Shown: piece by piece, positions 11,798 to 21,196 of the stretch
Numbering within the stretch: position 1 is the stretch's first letter
Layout: each line of letters starts with the position of its first letter
DNA from: Aristolochia californica
Taxonomy: Eukaryota > Streptophyta > Magnoliopsida > Piperales > Aristolochiaceae
Reading direction: 5' to 3'
DNA: 64,000 nucleotides
Assembly (NCBI GenBank): GCA_029961685.1
Contig: JARWKL010000009.1
Location: forward strand, 9,949,758-10,013,757
The notes under the pieces: generated by a model
What the model saw: the letters and a program-made list of their open reading frames with translations, nothing else
The model's database searches: none
Told to the model about the DNA's origin: nothing
Translations under genes and position numbers: made by a program

Positions 11798-12078
11798 GAA
11801 ACGACCTTATGCAAATAATTGCATTCCAAACTTAGGAAAACAGTGCCAACCAATGTTGAAAAAAAAAACTAACCTCTCCGTTCTCCTTTTTTCGGCGAGG
11901 GACACTCCTCGGAGCTCGTATAGAGATTCCGACCACTCCTCCGAGCTCGAACGCTGTTTTTTGACCACCACCGAGAGCTTTGTCGAACTCTGAGTCGTCG
12001 AACAGCAGCTCATTGGATAGAGGTTCATCGGGCAGAAATCTCTTTGAATGGAGGTGATTTGATCACTCTTAAGTCCGA

Positions 12079-12094
12079 GCAAGCTTTGATACCA
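12079..12094 (-). promoter_or_regulatory. Primer-binding site of copia J
   Basis: On the minus strand TGGTATCAAAGCTTGC directly follows the LTR end ...TTCTTGACA. It is a near match to initiator-Met tRNA (one change from TGGTATCAGAGC). Confidence 0.8.
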
Positions 12095-12516
12095 TGTCAA
12101 GAAGGATTCCTGACGGTGAACCAAGACCACAGAGTAGCGACGGCCAGAGTTCACACTCTGGTTTCTCTGGAGCGACTACGACATTCGTTGGACAGAGGCT
12201 GACGATACAGTGAGAGCTCTCAGCTCTTACGGAGGTGGACGGAACCACCACCACCTAACGGGACTGTTAGAACAGTCCAGACGGACAGCGCTACGCTCTC
12301 TGGACTCTTGACAAAGAGGACGGCGCTGGAGAAGATGAACAATCTCTGAAAATGCTCTCTTGCATTCCTCTCTCTTCTTTAACCTAAGGGGTTATTACAA
12401 ATTGGCCCATGGGCCCAATACAATGCCTAGTCTAAATACCTTATTTACATAATCCAAATTGTAAAACAATTATAATCAGAAATTCTATCTAAATTACAAT
12501 GCAAGATATCGTAACA
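12095..12516 (-). repeat. 5' LTR of copia J (422 bp)
   Basis: Minus strand: starts TGTTACGATATC, ends TTCTTGACA, followed directly by the primer-binding site. Boundaries are set by the adjoining K RT coding sequence on one side and the PBS on the other. No second copy is present for comparison. Confidence 0.75.
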
Positions 12517-12899
12517 CCAAGATCTTTTGTCTTGAATTCAGCACATATTTTTTCTTTTGTTTCCAGGATGCCCTCAAAATCACTACCAGTTAAAATGTTA
12601 TCATCAACATATACTGCCAGAATTACCTTGCCTCTAGGTGTATTTTTAATAAAAACTGAGTGATCTCCGAAGCATCTGTAAAATCCTACCCGTATGAGGG
12701 CTTGACTAAATTTCTCAAACCATGCATGAGGGGACTGTTTTAGACCATATAGAGATTTCTTTAGTCGACATACATACTCCCCCTCAACCACATACCCAAA
12801 TGGTTGTTGCATATAAATTTCTTTTTTGATGTCCCCATTCAAAAAGGCATTTTTCACATCAAGTTGATATACCTACCAGAAAGAGTTAGCTGCCAGAGA
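12517..12899 (-). pseudogene. pol: RT catalytic part of copia K
   Basis: Minus strand encodes QLDVKNAFLNGDIKKEIYMQ, LKKSLYGLKQSPHAWFEKF and the intact catalytic LAVYVDDNILTG, then KTKDLG, where the J LTR begins. One stop precedes VYQLDV. It continues at 18124 on the other side of element B. Confidence 0.86.
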
Positions 12900-12904
12900 T
12901 AATA

Positions 12905-13315
12905 TGTTATGGACTCTATAGCATCACGAGTTACCAACAGGCGTAGGAATTAATTAATGTGTTTTTCAATTTCCATGTAATTGTCTTTGGTTTGGTTTTT
13001 GTCTTTGGTTTGGGTTGGTTTAGCATTTATTGGTTTGAACCATTGACCCAAGAGGTCTTTAGGGTTTTGGACGTCCTCCACCCTATTTAAGGGGACGGCT
13101 AGGGTAATGAAGATTATGAATTGAGTTCACTCTAGTTAACGTAAGTTAGATAAACAGGTCAAGAGCTCCTTCAAGCTCTCTTCCGAATTTTCCCAATTCT
13201 CCTTTCCGAAATTCAATCCCCTTCAGCCCTCATTCCATCTCAACGTCAAGCAAGATAATGGAAGGAAGAGAAGAGAGGAGGGTGACAAGATCCATGGCTC
13301 GTGAGGATCCTAACA
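12905..13315 (+). repeat. 5' LTR of element B (411 bp)
   Basis: TGTTATGGACTC to ATCCTAACA. Probable TATA box TATTTAA at 13084 in a dyad CCCTATTTAAGGGG, so transcription should start about 30 bp downstream. The last 58 bp carry the gag start codon (13258) and its first 19 codons. The LTR contains a short imperfect duplication GTCTTTGGTTTGG (near 12982 and 13000). Confidence 0.95.
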
Positions 13316-15831
13316 ACGTGGTATCAGACAGGTCCACCCTCGGTGATTCCTCTTCTCCAGAGGACATACGTCAAGTCCTTTCAGACCTTCAACAACGATC
13401 CATTCTTCAAGGTACTGAAATTTCTCACATCAATACTACCTTACAAACTCTGGAATCATCTCTACAATCCATCCTACGACAACTTGCTGCACTTCAAGCA
13501 CCAACGCCACCACCAGTAACCAATTTTCAACAACAACCAGTTCCCCACCACCAATTCACGCCACCACCAAATCCACCCTTACGCCAACCAATGGGTTCAA
13601 TGCCCACTCACGCACAAGCACCATCAACGGTTCCCAGGTACTTTAAACTTAACTTTCCTACATATGATGGCTCTAAAGATCCTTTACTGTGGTTCACGAA
13701 ATGTGAACAATTCTTTTATCATCAACAAACGGTGGCAATGGACAAGGTTACTTTGGCCGCCTACCACATGCTCGATGAAGAGCTCATGTGGTTCCATCAC
13801 TACCGAAATGTCCATTCCATTCAGGATTGGCTGCACTTTAAACATGCTTGCCAGTTAAGGTTCGGACCTCCAGCTAGCAGCAACCCAGTGGGGGAATTGA
13901 TCAACTACAAACAGACCAGCACCTTAGAGGTTTACCAAAAAACGTTCCAAGAAAGGTTGGCCAGAGCTAGTGAATTTGTTCCTCCTCACCTACATGTTCA
14001 GATTTTTAATGCTGGATTGACAGAGGCAGTCAGATTGGAAGTGGAATTACTGGGTCCAACAAATTTGGACTCTGCAATGAATTATGCCAGGGCTGTGGAG
14101 CACAAACAGAGAGTTCTAAAAGAGTCTTTACAAAGAAAACCATTTTGGCAAAACAGAACACAGGGTACTGCATCTGGTCCACGTTTTGGGTCCTCTGCCC
14201 CTAACCGAGCAGATCAGGCTACTCATGTTCCTCCACACTCTATGCCACGTAAATTTTTGACTAAACAGGAAATGGATGCTCGAAAGGCAAAGGGCCTATG
14301 TTTTAATTGTGACGAACAATTCCTGCCCGGACATACCTGTAAATGTTTATTCAGTATTGAATTATTGGAAGAAGATTCAGAAGAGCTTCTTGAAAATGAA
14401 ATTGTTGAAGAGGTACAACAGGAAGCAAAGCTCTCCCTCCATGCCATGCATGGCCTGCGTAGTTCTAATACCATGCAGGTAAAGGCCAGGTTACATCATC
14501 TCATGCTACTTGCTTTAGTTGATTCGGGCAGCACACATAATTTTATCAGTGAACCAGCCGCGCAACAGTTGGGCTTGGAAATTCAACAACAAAGGGGTCT
14601 CTCAGTTTCAGTGGCCAATGGGGCCAAAATTGCTAGCGTGGGCTTATGTGCTAACACCCCTTTCACCATTGAGGGGCATTCCTTTCAGGCAGATTTACTA
14701 GTCATTCCATTGGCTGGATTTGATTTGGTGCTCGGGGTCACATGGCTCCAGTTATTAGGACCGATATTATGGGACTTTCAGGCTCGGACAATGACATTTT
14801 CAGCACCACAGGGCCAGATTACATTACAAGGCATTGTGGCACAGGTCCCTTACGCACTTCACACTTTGCACATTCAACACACGGGTGATGATCAGTTAGC
14901 TCCTTTACTTACAGCATTTGCGGATTTATTTAATGACCCTACAGGTCTACCACCAGTGCGTCATTGCGATCACCACATTCGTTTAAAGTTGGGAACTGAT
15001 CCAGTAGTGGTGCGGCCTTATCGTTACCCACATATCCAGAAAGATGAAATAGAACGACAGTGCATGCATATGCTCGCTCAGGGTGTGATCCAACCCAGTC
15101 GATCTCCTTTCTCCTCACCAGTGTTACTTGTACGTAAAAAAGATAAATCTTGGAGATTTTGTGTCGACTATAGGCAACTTAACTTGCACACAGTTAAGGA
15201 CAAGTTCCCCATTCCAGTTGTGGACGAGTTGCTAGATGAGTTACATGGTGCTACAATTTTTACCAAATTAGATTTGAAATCGGGCTATCATCAAATACGA
15301 GTTCACCAGGCAGATGTGGAGAAGACTGCCTTCCGCACACATCACGGTCATTTCGAGTTCCTCGTCATGCCCTTCGGTCTCTCCAATGCACCATCCACCT
15401 TTCAGGCCCTCATGAATGAGGTATTTTCATCACTTCTGCGCCACTATGTGTTAGTCTTTTTTGATGACATTCTGGTCTACAGCAAAAATTGGGAAGAACA
15501 TCTCCACCACCTCCACCAGGTATTTACCATTCTACGCTCTCATCATTTGGTTTTGAATCAATCAAAATGTGCTATGGGTACATCTGAGGTGGCATATTTG
15601 GGCCACGTCATATCAGCTGGGGGCGTTAAAGTTGACCAGAGCAAGATTCAGGCAGTTACAGATTGGCCGGTTCCCACCTCCACTACAACATTAAAGGGCT
15701 TTTTGGGCTTAGCGGGATATTATAGAAAATTTATCCAATCTTATGGACAGATAGCAGCACCACTCAACAACCTGCTAAAAAAAATGCCTTCCACTGGTCT
15801 TCTTCAGCAGAACAGGCATTTAACCTATTAA
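13258..15831 (+). CDS. gag-pol: Gag-protease-RT polyprotein of element B (ORF broken by one frameshift)
   Basis: 857 codons. Residues 1-20 are encoded by the LTR (MEGREERRVTRSMAREDP). Residues 25-80 are a probable coiled coil, followed by a Pro/Gln-rich linker and the capsid-like region (about 130-300: LNFPTYDGSKDPLLWF, LMWFHHY, GELINYKQT). A zinc knuckle of the plant gypsy form CFNCDEQFLPGHTC is at about 349-362. Protease has DSGSTHNFIS at about 422 and GFDLVLGVTWL. RT (about 590-780) has [20 protein letters not shown] and intact FFDDILVYS near 735. The true frame ends at about 15780, where an A7 run (A8 expected) shifts it; the last 17 residues are nonsense. The start in the LTR is the first ATG in frame downstream of the TATA box. 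Confidence 0.9.
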   Translation: MEGREERRVTRSMAREDPNNVVSDRSTLGDSSSPEDIRQVLSDLQQRSILQGTEISHINTTLQTLESSLQSILRQLAALQAPTPPPVTNFQQQPVPHHQFTPPPNPPLRQPMGSMPTHAQAPSTVPRYFKLNFPTYDGSKDPLLWFTKCEQFFYHQQTVAMDKVTLAAYHMLDEELMWFHHYRNVHSIQDWLHFKHACQLRFGPPASSNPVGELINYKQTSTLEVYQKTFQERLARASEFVPPHLHVQIFNAGLTEAVRLEVELLGPTNLDSAMNYARAVEHKQRVLKESLQRKPFWQNRTQGTASGPRFGSSAPNRADQATHVPPHSMPRKFLTKQEMDARKAKGLCFNCDEQFLPGHTCKCLFSIELLEEDSEELLENEIVEEVQQEAKLSLHAMHGLRSSNTMQVKARLHHLMLLALVDSGSTHNFISEPAAQQLGLEIQQQRGLSVSVANGAKIASVGLCANTPFTIEGHSFQADLLVIPLAGFDLVLGVTWLQLLGPILWDFQARTMTFSAPQGQITLQGIVAQVPYALHTLHIQHTGDDQLAPLLTAFADLFNDPTGLPPVRHCDHHIRLKLGTDPVVVRPYRYPHIQKDEIERQCMHMLAQGVIQPSRSPFSSPVLLVRKKDKSWRFCVDYRQLNLHTVKDKFPIPVVDELLDELHGATIFTKLDLKSGYHQIRVHQADVEKTAFRTHHGHFEFLVMPFGLSNAPSTFQALMNEVFSSLLRHYVLVFFDDILVYSKNWEEHLHHLHQVFTILRSHHLVLNQSKCAMGTSEVAYLGHVISAGGVKVDQSKIQAVTDWPVPTSTTTLKGFLGLAGYYRKFIQSYGQIAAPLNNLLKKMPSTGLLQQNRHLTY
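13319..13332 (+). promoter_or_regulatory. tRNA primer-binding site of element B, inside the gag frame
   Basis: TGGTATCAGA, three bases after the LTR end, matches initiator-Met tRNA over ten bases. It is read in the gag frame as part of the codons for VVSDR, so the site is both primer target and coding sequence. Confidence 0.85.
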
Positions 15832-17756
15832 AGGAGGCCTTAGCCTCAGCGCCAGTCCTACAATTACCAGATTTTGAGGCAGAATTTGTGGTGGAATGTG
15901 ATGCCTCCGGGGGAGGTATAGGGGCAGTGTTACAACAATTGGGGCACCCCATTGCTTATTTCAGTCGTCAGTTGGGACAACACCACCATAAGTTAGCTGC
16001 ATATGAGAGGGAATTGATTGGGTTAGCCAAGGCTGTCCAACATTGGCGACCGTATCTTTGGGGAAGACCGTTTCTCATTCGTACAGATCATTGCAGCCTC
16101 AAGTATCTTCTGGAACAGCGCCTCACCACATCCCCACAGCAGCATTGGTTAACTAAACTCATGGGCTTTGATTTTACGGTTCATTATAAGCCAGGTAGTT
16201 CGAATTTGGGGGCTGATGCCTTATCACGTCGGGATATTTCCACCACTCAAATTTATGCTATCAGTCACCCACGTGCACTGCTATTAGATTCTATTCGTGA
16301 GGAAGTAAATCAATATCCGGATCTTATGTCTTTATATCAGGATATTCAACAGGGAACAGCTGCTCCTCATTGGACGATTCAGGATCGTCTCATTCTCTAC
16401 AAAAATAGGATATTTTTACATAATACATCCCCACTTCTTCACACCATCCTGTCCTCTATCCATGATAGCACACATGAGGGTCGACAGAAAACATATTTCC
16501 GAATCAGTCGGGACTTTTACTGGAAGGGCATGAAGAGCACAATTGCTGATTATGTAGCTGCTTGTCAGATTTGTCAAAGAAACAAGGCCGAATCCTTAAG
16601 TCCAGCCGGCCTACTGCAACCGCTGCAACTACCATCTCAAATCTGGTCTGATATTTCCATGGACTTCATTGTTGGACTTCCCATTTCATCAGGTAAATCG
16701 GTGATATTTGTCGTCGTTGATTGGTTTTCAAAATATGGGCACTTCCTTGCTTTGGCGCATCCATATACTGCTGCTCAGGTCGCTCAATTATTTATGGACA
16801 ACATTGTCAGATTACATGGAATTCCCTCATCCATTATCAGTGACAGGGATGCAATTTTTACCAGTCTCTTTTGGAAGGAATTATTCAAATTACAGGGCAC
16901 CCAATTGGCATTTTCGTCAGCCTATCACCCACAAACGGACGGACAAACAGAGGTTGTCAATCGCACTATTGAAATGTATCTTCATTGTTTTGTGGGGGAC
17001 ACACCTAGAAGATGGGTGAAATGGCTTTCATGGGCAGAATTTTGCTATAACACATCTTACCACACAACACTGGGTACTACTCCTTTCAGGGTAGTTTATG
17101 GCAGAGATCCACCTCGTTTGTTACCATATGAACCGGGGGCATCCAAAGTCGTCACTTTGGACCAAGCATTAGCTGAACGAGATGCTATGGTCACTGAGGT
17201 ACGTACACATCTTCAAGTGGCCCAACACTCTATGAAACGCTTTTATGATAAGAAGCACCGGGAGGCATCTTATTCCCCTGGAGACTATGTGTGGTTAAAA
17301 CTTCAACACTACCGCCAGCTGTCCCTGACTGCAGCCAAGCGCCATAAGCTGTCTCCAAAATATTATGGTCCATTTCCGATATTGGACCAAATTGGGCCCG
17401 TGGCATATCATTTGCAGCTCCCACCGGAAGCAAAGATCCACAATGTATTTCACGTCTCCCAATTGAAGCCCTTCCAAGGTGACTCGCCCCTACTACACAC
17501 TCCACTGCCGCCACTACATGAGGGCAGAGTCCTTTCTATTCCAGCTCAGGTAATACAAGCACGCCACATTCAAGGGGATTGGGAAATTCTAGTCCAGTGG
17601 GCCGATGCCGATCCCAGTGACACCACATGGGAGCAGTTATCAACATTTCGACTTTTATATCCTTCCTTCGAGCTTGAGGACAAGCTCTTTCTCCAGGAGG
17701 GGGGTGATGTTATGGACTCTATAGCATCACGAGTTACCAACAGGCGTAGGAATTAA
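15783..17756 (+). CDS. pol: RNase H-integrase-chromodomain part of element B pol
   Basis: Continues the polyprotein after the lost base. RNase H (15880-16240) has VECDASGGGIGAVL, ERELIGLAKAVQHW and RTDHCSLKYLL. Integrase has its zinc-binding region at about 16460-16590 (HDSTHEGRQKTYF; CQICQRNK), then catalytic SMDFIVGLP (16660), SDRDAIFTSLF (16840) and GQTEVVNRTIE (16940). The C-terminus (17560-17700; EILVQWADADPSDTTWEQL, YPSFELEDKLFL) resembles the chromodomain tail of chromoviruses, thought to steer integration to heterochromatin. The ORF crosses the polypurine tract and ends 49 bases into the 3' LTR. The ATG at 15888 is internal, not a start. Confidence 0.9.
   Translation, partial: NAFHWSSSAEQAFNLLKEALASAPVLQLPDFEAEFVVECDASGGGIGAVLQQLGHPIAYFSRQLGQHHHKLAAYERELIGLAKAVQHWRPYLWGRPFLIRTDHCSLKYLLEQRLTTSPQQHWLTKLMGFDFTVHYKPGSSNLGADALSRRDISTTQIYAISHPRALLLDSIREEVNQYPDLMSLYQDIQQGTAAPHWTIQDRLILYKNRIFLHNTSPLLHTILSSIHDSTHEGRQKTYFRISRDFYWKGMKSTIADYVAACQICQRNKAESLSPAGLLQPLQLPSQIWSDISMDFIVGLPISSGKSVIFVVVDWFSKYGHFLALAHPYTAAQVAQLFMDNIVRLHGIPSSIISDRDAIFTSLFWKELFKLQGTQLAFSSAYHPQTDGQTEVVNRTIEMYLHCFVGDTPRRWVKWLSWAEFCYNTSYHTTLGTTPFRVVYGRDPPRLLPYEPGASKVVTLDQALAERDAMVTEVRTHLQVAQHSMKRFYDKKHREASYSPGDYVWLKLQHYRQLSLTAAKRHKLSPKYYGPFPILDQIGPVAYHLQLPPEAKIHNVFHVSQLKPFQGDSPLLHTPLPPLHEGRVLSIPAQVIQARHIQGDWEILVQWADADPSDTTWEQLSTFRLLYPSFELEDKLFLQEGGDVMDSIASRVTNRRRN
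17695..17707 (+). promoter_or_regulatory. Polypurine tract of element B
   Basis: AGGAGGGGGGTGA immediately before the 3' LTR, and inside the pol reading frame (codons for QEGGD). Confidence 0.85.
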
Positions 17757-18118
17757 TTAATGTGTTTTTCAATTTCCATGTAATTGTCTTTGGTTTGGTT
17801 TTTGTCTTTGGTTTGGGTTGGTTTAGCATTTATTGGTTTGAACCATTGACCCAAGAGGTCTTTAGGGTTTTGGACGTCCTCCACCCTATTTAAGGGGACG
17901 GCTAGGGTAATGAAGATTATGAATTGAGTTCACTCTAGTTAATGTAAGTTAGATAAACAGGTCAAGAGCTCCTTCAAGCTCTCTTCCGAATTTCCCCAAT
18001 TCTCCTTTCCGAAATTCAATCCCCTTCAGCCCTCATTCCATCTCAACGTCAAGCAAGATAATGGAAGGAAGAGAAGAGAGGAGGGTGACAAGATCCATGG
18101 CTCGTGAGGATCCTAACA
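17708..18118 (+). repeat. 3' LTR of element B (411 bp)
   Basis: Same length as the 5' LTR and identical to it except for two positions by direct reading. Followed by the target duplication TAATA. Confidence 0.95.
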
Positions 18119-18123
18119 TAATA

Positions 18124-19605
18124 ACACACGTACCAAGTTCATTTTAGCCACTAGAGAGAAGGTTTCTTCATAATCAATTCCATAACATTGTGTATAACCC
18201 TTAGCCATGATGCCACTGACCCATCCAGATTGTGTTTCACAGTAAACACCTATTTTCAACTGACATGTTTCTTATCTGATGGAAGTGGGACTAGAGACCA
18301 TGTCTGATTTTCATAAAGTGCCTGCTTTTCTTCATCCATTGTTGCCTTCCACTTTGGATGTTTGAGAGCCTCCTGATGGGACCGTGGTACAAATATGAAA
18401 GAAATAGCAAAGAGAAATTGGAAACATGCAGGGGATAGACGATGATGAGACACAAAATTTGATATGGGATGAGACGTAAAGGGTATGGTGCATGATTTGG
18501 GTTCTTTTCTTTGTGCGATAGGACGAGTATCATATTGTGGGCCAAAAAAATTTGGAGAAGATGGACTTACCTCGCTGGGATCCATAAACTCAGTAGGTGT
18601 GGTGTCAGCCAGTGTTTCTGAGGGCTGAGAAGTTTCTGTAGCACGAGGCACAACATGTCGAGGAGAACCTGGTACTGAAGATAAACCTGGAGGAGCATTT
18701 TCAGAATAGTATGGATAGTCTTCAAAAAATGTGACATCTTTGGACACAAGTAAACACTGAAGAGTGGGATTATAACAAACATAACCCTTTTATCCTAGAA
18801 AGACACTTTATAGATTTTGGATCAAGTTTATTGTGTTTTGGGGAGGAAATATGGACAAAACATTGACACCCGAAGATTTTCAAGGGCAGTAAAAATGGAT
18901 CATCATTTGGTAACAATATAGAGTAAGGAGATTTATTACCAAGAACGGAAGATGGTAGACGATTTATAAGACGACATGCGGTAAGGACTGCATGAGGCCA
19001 ATAAAAGTATGGAACTTTCATGGCATATAATAAACCTCGAGCTACCTCAAGAATTTGATGAGGAGTGTAGGCACATGATGTTTGATGGAGAATACCATTT
19101 TCTTGACAAAAAGAGTCAAGTTCTTTGGAAATGTATTCTTTGGCAATATCAGACCAAAGTATTTTTATGTTCTAAACAAACTGAGTGAGTACCTTAGAAA
19201 GACTTAAAAATCAATGGTATCTCAGAACACTCGTTAAATAAAAATAACCAAGTGGTACGAGTGAAGACATCAATAAATGTAATAAAATAGCTGACTTGAA
19301 AAATATTTGAGATGCTCAAGGGTCCTCATACATCAGTATGAATTAATGAAAACAAAGTAATACTTTTGACTTCTGGATGAGGTTAGTATGTACTCCTTTG
19401 ATGTTTACTCAGTTGACAAACAATTAAACTCGGACCTAACTTTAAGAGTAGGAAACATATAATGAAGAGATTTTGAAGATGGATGTCCCAACCGGTTGTG
19501 CCATAGCTTTGTCTCATTTTCACTGGTGGAAACAATATTTATTTTTGGCACATCCAGGTAGTATAGCCCCCCTTGTTCATGGTCTCCACCTATCACCTGC
19601 TTCAT
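18124..19605 (-). pseudogene. pol: Gag-pre-integrase, integrase and RT start of copia K
   Basis: Minus strand: GAG-pre-integrase motif (GGDHEQGGLYYLD, LWHNRLGHPSSKSL, 19605-19430), integrase core in broken frames (AKEYIS near 19140; WPHAVLTACRLINRLPSSVL near 18980), the C-terminal integrase link (KDVTFFED near 18740), then HPKWKATMDEEKQALYENQTW and YGIDYEETFSLVAKMN of RT, which meets element B at 18119. Several stops and frame changes in 19020-19400. Confidence 0.83.
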
Positions 19606-19870
19606 TATAAGATCCTGAAATACACACGAAGTGTGTTTAATGGTGATAAAGCAATTAAAATACTATGTCAGTTGACTAACAGATAACATATTCAAAGGGA
19701 AGGTAGGAAAAAATAGAATATCAATGAGTGGAAGTGATGGGTGTCACGAAAGTGGATCCTTTCCCTTGAACTTTGGATTGAGAACTGCCAGCTATGGTAA
19801 CAGACTTATGTGAAAGACACGGAGATACAATAATTATTTCAACAAATAACAGTGTGGATTCCATCCACGG
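19606..19870 (-). pseudogene. Protease-side remnant of copia K
   Basis: Minus strand encodes SPCLSHKSVTIAGSSQSKVQGKG and FVTPIT, then after a frame change LNMLSVSQLT. This is the stretch between copia protease and the gag-pre-integrase domain. The protease active-site DSGA itself is not visible; the sequence upstream (19870 onward) is no longer recognisable. Confidence 0.65.
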
Positions 19871-21179
19871 TGTTGATCTTCGAACCCAACTGCTTGTGGT
19901 CTGCTCTGATCCGATCTGAGGTGTCTTTAGTGCTTCTTCTACCAAGCCTATTGTCAAACAACCAAGAGCTAGGTTTCGAGATGTAATGGCATTTGTCTTG
20001 CAGCCATTACTCTCCATTTCCTGAAACTCCATGAATGAAACAAACACGCTGTTGTAGTGTGCATCAACAACATCATAATTCGACCACAAAAAAAATTGCA
20101 GCATGAAAGAATATGAAACATGTCCTTCATCCATGCGTGCATAAAAAATTGGAAGAGGCACATTGCTGCTTTGCTCAATAGTAGAAAACTAAAACAACAT
20201 CCAGAAATTTTTTTTCAATCATTCTCAGCATCCCCAGAAGAATTCCCTCTCAGAATTCATACACACCAGCTGTAAATTCATCAAAACGATGCTGGTGCTC
20301 TACCTCTCGGCACAGAAAACCCCCTGTCCTAAAATTCGAGCAGCGTCGCTCAGCCCCTTGGAGCCCCTTAACCCTCATGGAAAAATTGTGTAGACATAAA
20401 ATTCGATGGTGTTTCAGAAGCTTACCCCTAAATACGTTGTAGAGGGTTCCCCAGTGGACTGTCGAGAGCTGGATTGACAGTGAGATGTGGTGGCCGGAAG
20501 TCACATCCCATCGGACTTGTTTCCGATAGTGCCGACGGAGCCTCCTCCGTGTTCGGTGGTGAAGGGAAAACCTTTGGGGATTTGTTACTTGTGTCCTGGT
20601 CAGAACAGTCGCCGAAAGATTTGCTTGCCATGAGCAGAAGTGGTTTGAGTTTGGAATTTCTGGGTCCCATTGCCCTACTCAAGATTTTTGCGCGTGATGT
20701 TCCTGCTCAAAGATTTCCCTTGTCCCCAATTTCTGAATTGAGCTTGCCCCCAAATCGTCCAATGCCGATGATATCGGAATTTCTGCTGTTTGGATTTGTA
20801 TTTCCTCCCCGCTGTTCGGCTTTGGATTTCCTTGCGTCTTCGGTTCGAAAAGACGTACGACGTCCATTGGCAAAGGATTTGATGCCGAACCCCATTCTGG
20901 ATTTTTCGACGAAGGGTGTGCTGTATACCCATCCATTTTTGGAATTTATGAATCCCCAAATTCGGAGGTTGTCATCGACGAAAATACAGAGAGGTCTCCG
21001 ATTGCTTGATTCTCCTGCCTGTCCGAGCCAGTGTCTCAAGCGACTGCGGAAACATCAATTGCAACAATTTCATACGATGCGCGTATTTCTCCCATATCTT
21101 TGCATACTTTTTCCATTAAATCGCATACCTCATCCAGAATAATCCATCCTTTTGGGGAAAATGAATAGCCCATTGTGTT
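19871..21179 (-). other. Unrecognised 1.3-kb segment between K's primer-binding site and its pol
   Basis: A copia gag is expected here but none can be seen. On the minus strand an ATG at 21174 opens a short frame (MGYSFSPKGWIILDEVCDLM...) that ends after about 45 codons; further short frames follow. On the plus strand a 222-codon ORF (20474-21142) overlaps, with no recognised motif. It could be a highly diverged or captured gag/leader, or a non-coding internal domain of a different element whose LTR is at 21197. I cannot assign a function. Confidence 0.4.
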
Positions 21180-21194
21180 CCTGCTCTGATACTA
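21180..21194 (-). promoter_or_regulatory. Primer-binding site next to the 99-bp LTR
   Basis: Minus strand TAGTATCAGAGCAGG, two bases from the LTR end; one mismatch to the initiator-Met complement TGGTATCAGAGC. Confidence 0.7.
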
Positions 21195-21196
21195 GT

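Larger units (their letters stand above)
10240..12516 (-). mobile_element. Ty1/copia element J, internally deleted, 3'-truncated
   Basis: Read on the minus strand: 5' LTR (12516-12095), primer-binding site, leader with a 29-bp minisatellite, gag start (11561), then an abrupt switch from gag to integrase, and RT broken at 10240 by the B' LTR. The remaining RT, RNase H and 3' LTR are absent. The element lies in the RT of copia K at CCAAG (12517-12521). It is a close relative of copia L (21296-33277). Confidence 0.82.
12905..18118 (+). mobile_element. Full-length chromodomain-type Ty3/gypsy element B, very young
   Basis: 5,214 bp with two 411-bp LTRs and a perfect 5-bp target duplication TAATA (12900-12904; 18119-18123). 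I count two differences between the LTRs (C/T at the GTTAACG site, T/C in GAATTTTCCC). Domain order is gag, zinc knuckle, protease, RT, RNase H, integrase, chromodomain-like tail. PBS at 13319, polypurine tract at 17695. The only coding defect I see is one base missing from an A-run near 15780. It sits inside copia K. Confidence 0.96.

Noticed and set aside
15770..15790. Programmed ribosomal frameshift in element B pol
   Set aside because: The A-run slip falls between RT and RNase H, not between gag and pol, and gag, protease and RT are already in one frame. B' has a different lesion at the same spot. A mutation in a homopolymer is simpler.
20474..21142. 222-codon plus-strand ORF as a host gene
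   Set aside because: No recognisable motif, no supporting frame conservation, and it lies antisense within a retrotransposon-derived segment next to a PBS. Kept only as part of the unassigned region.
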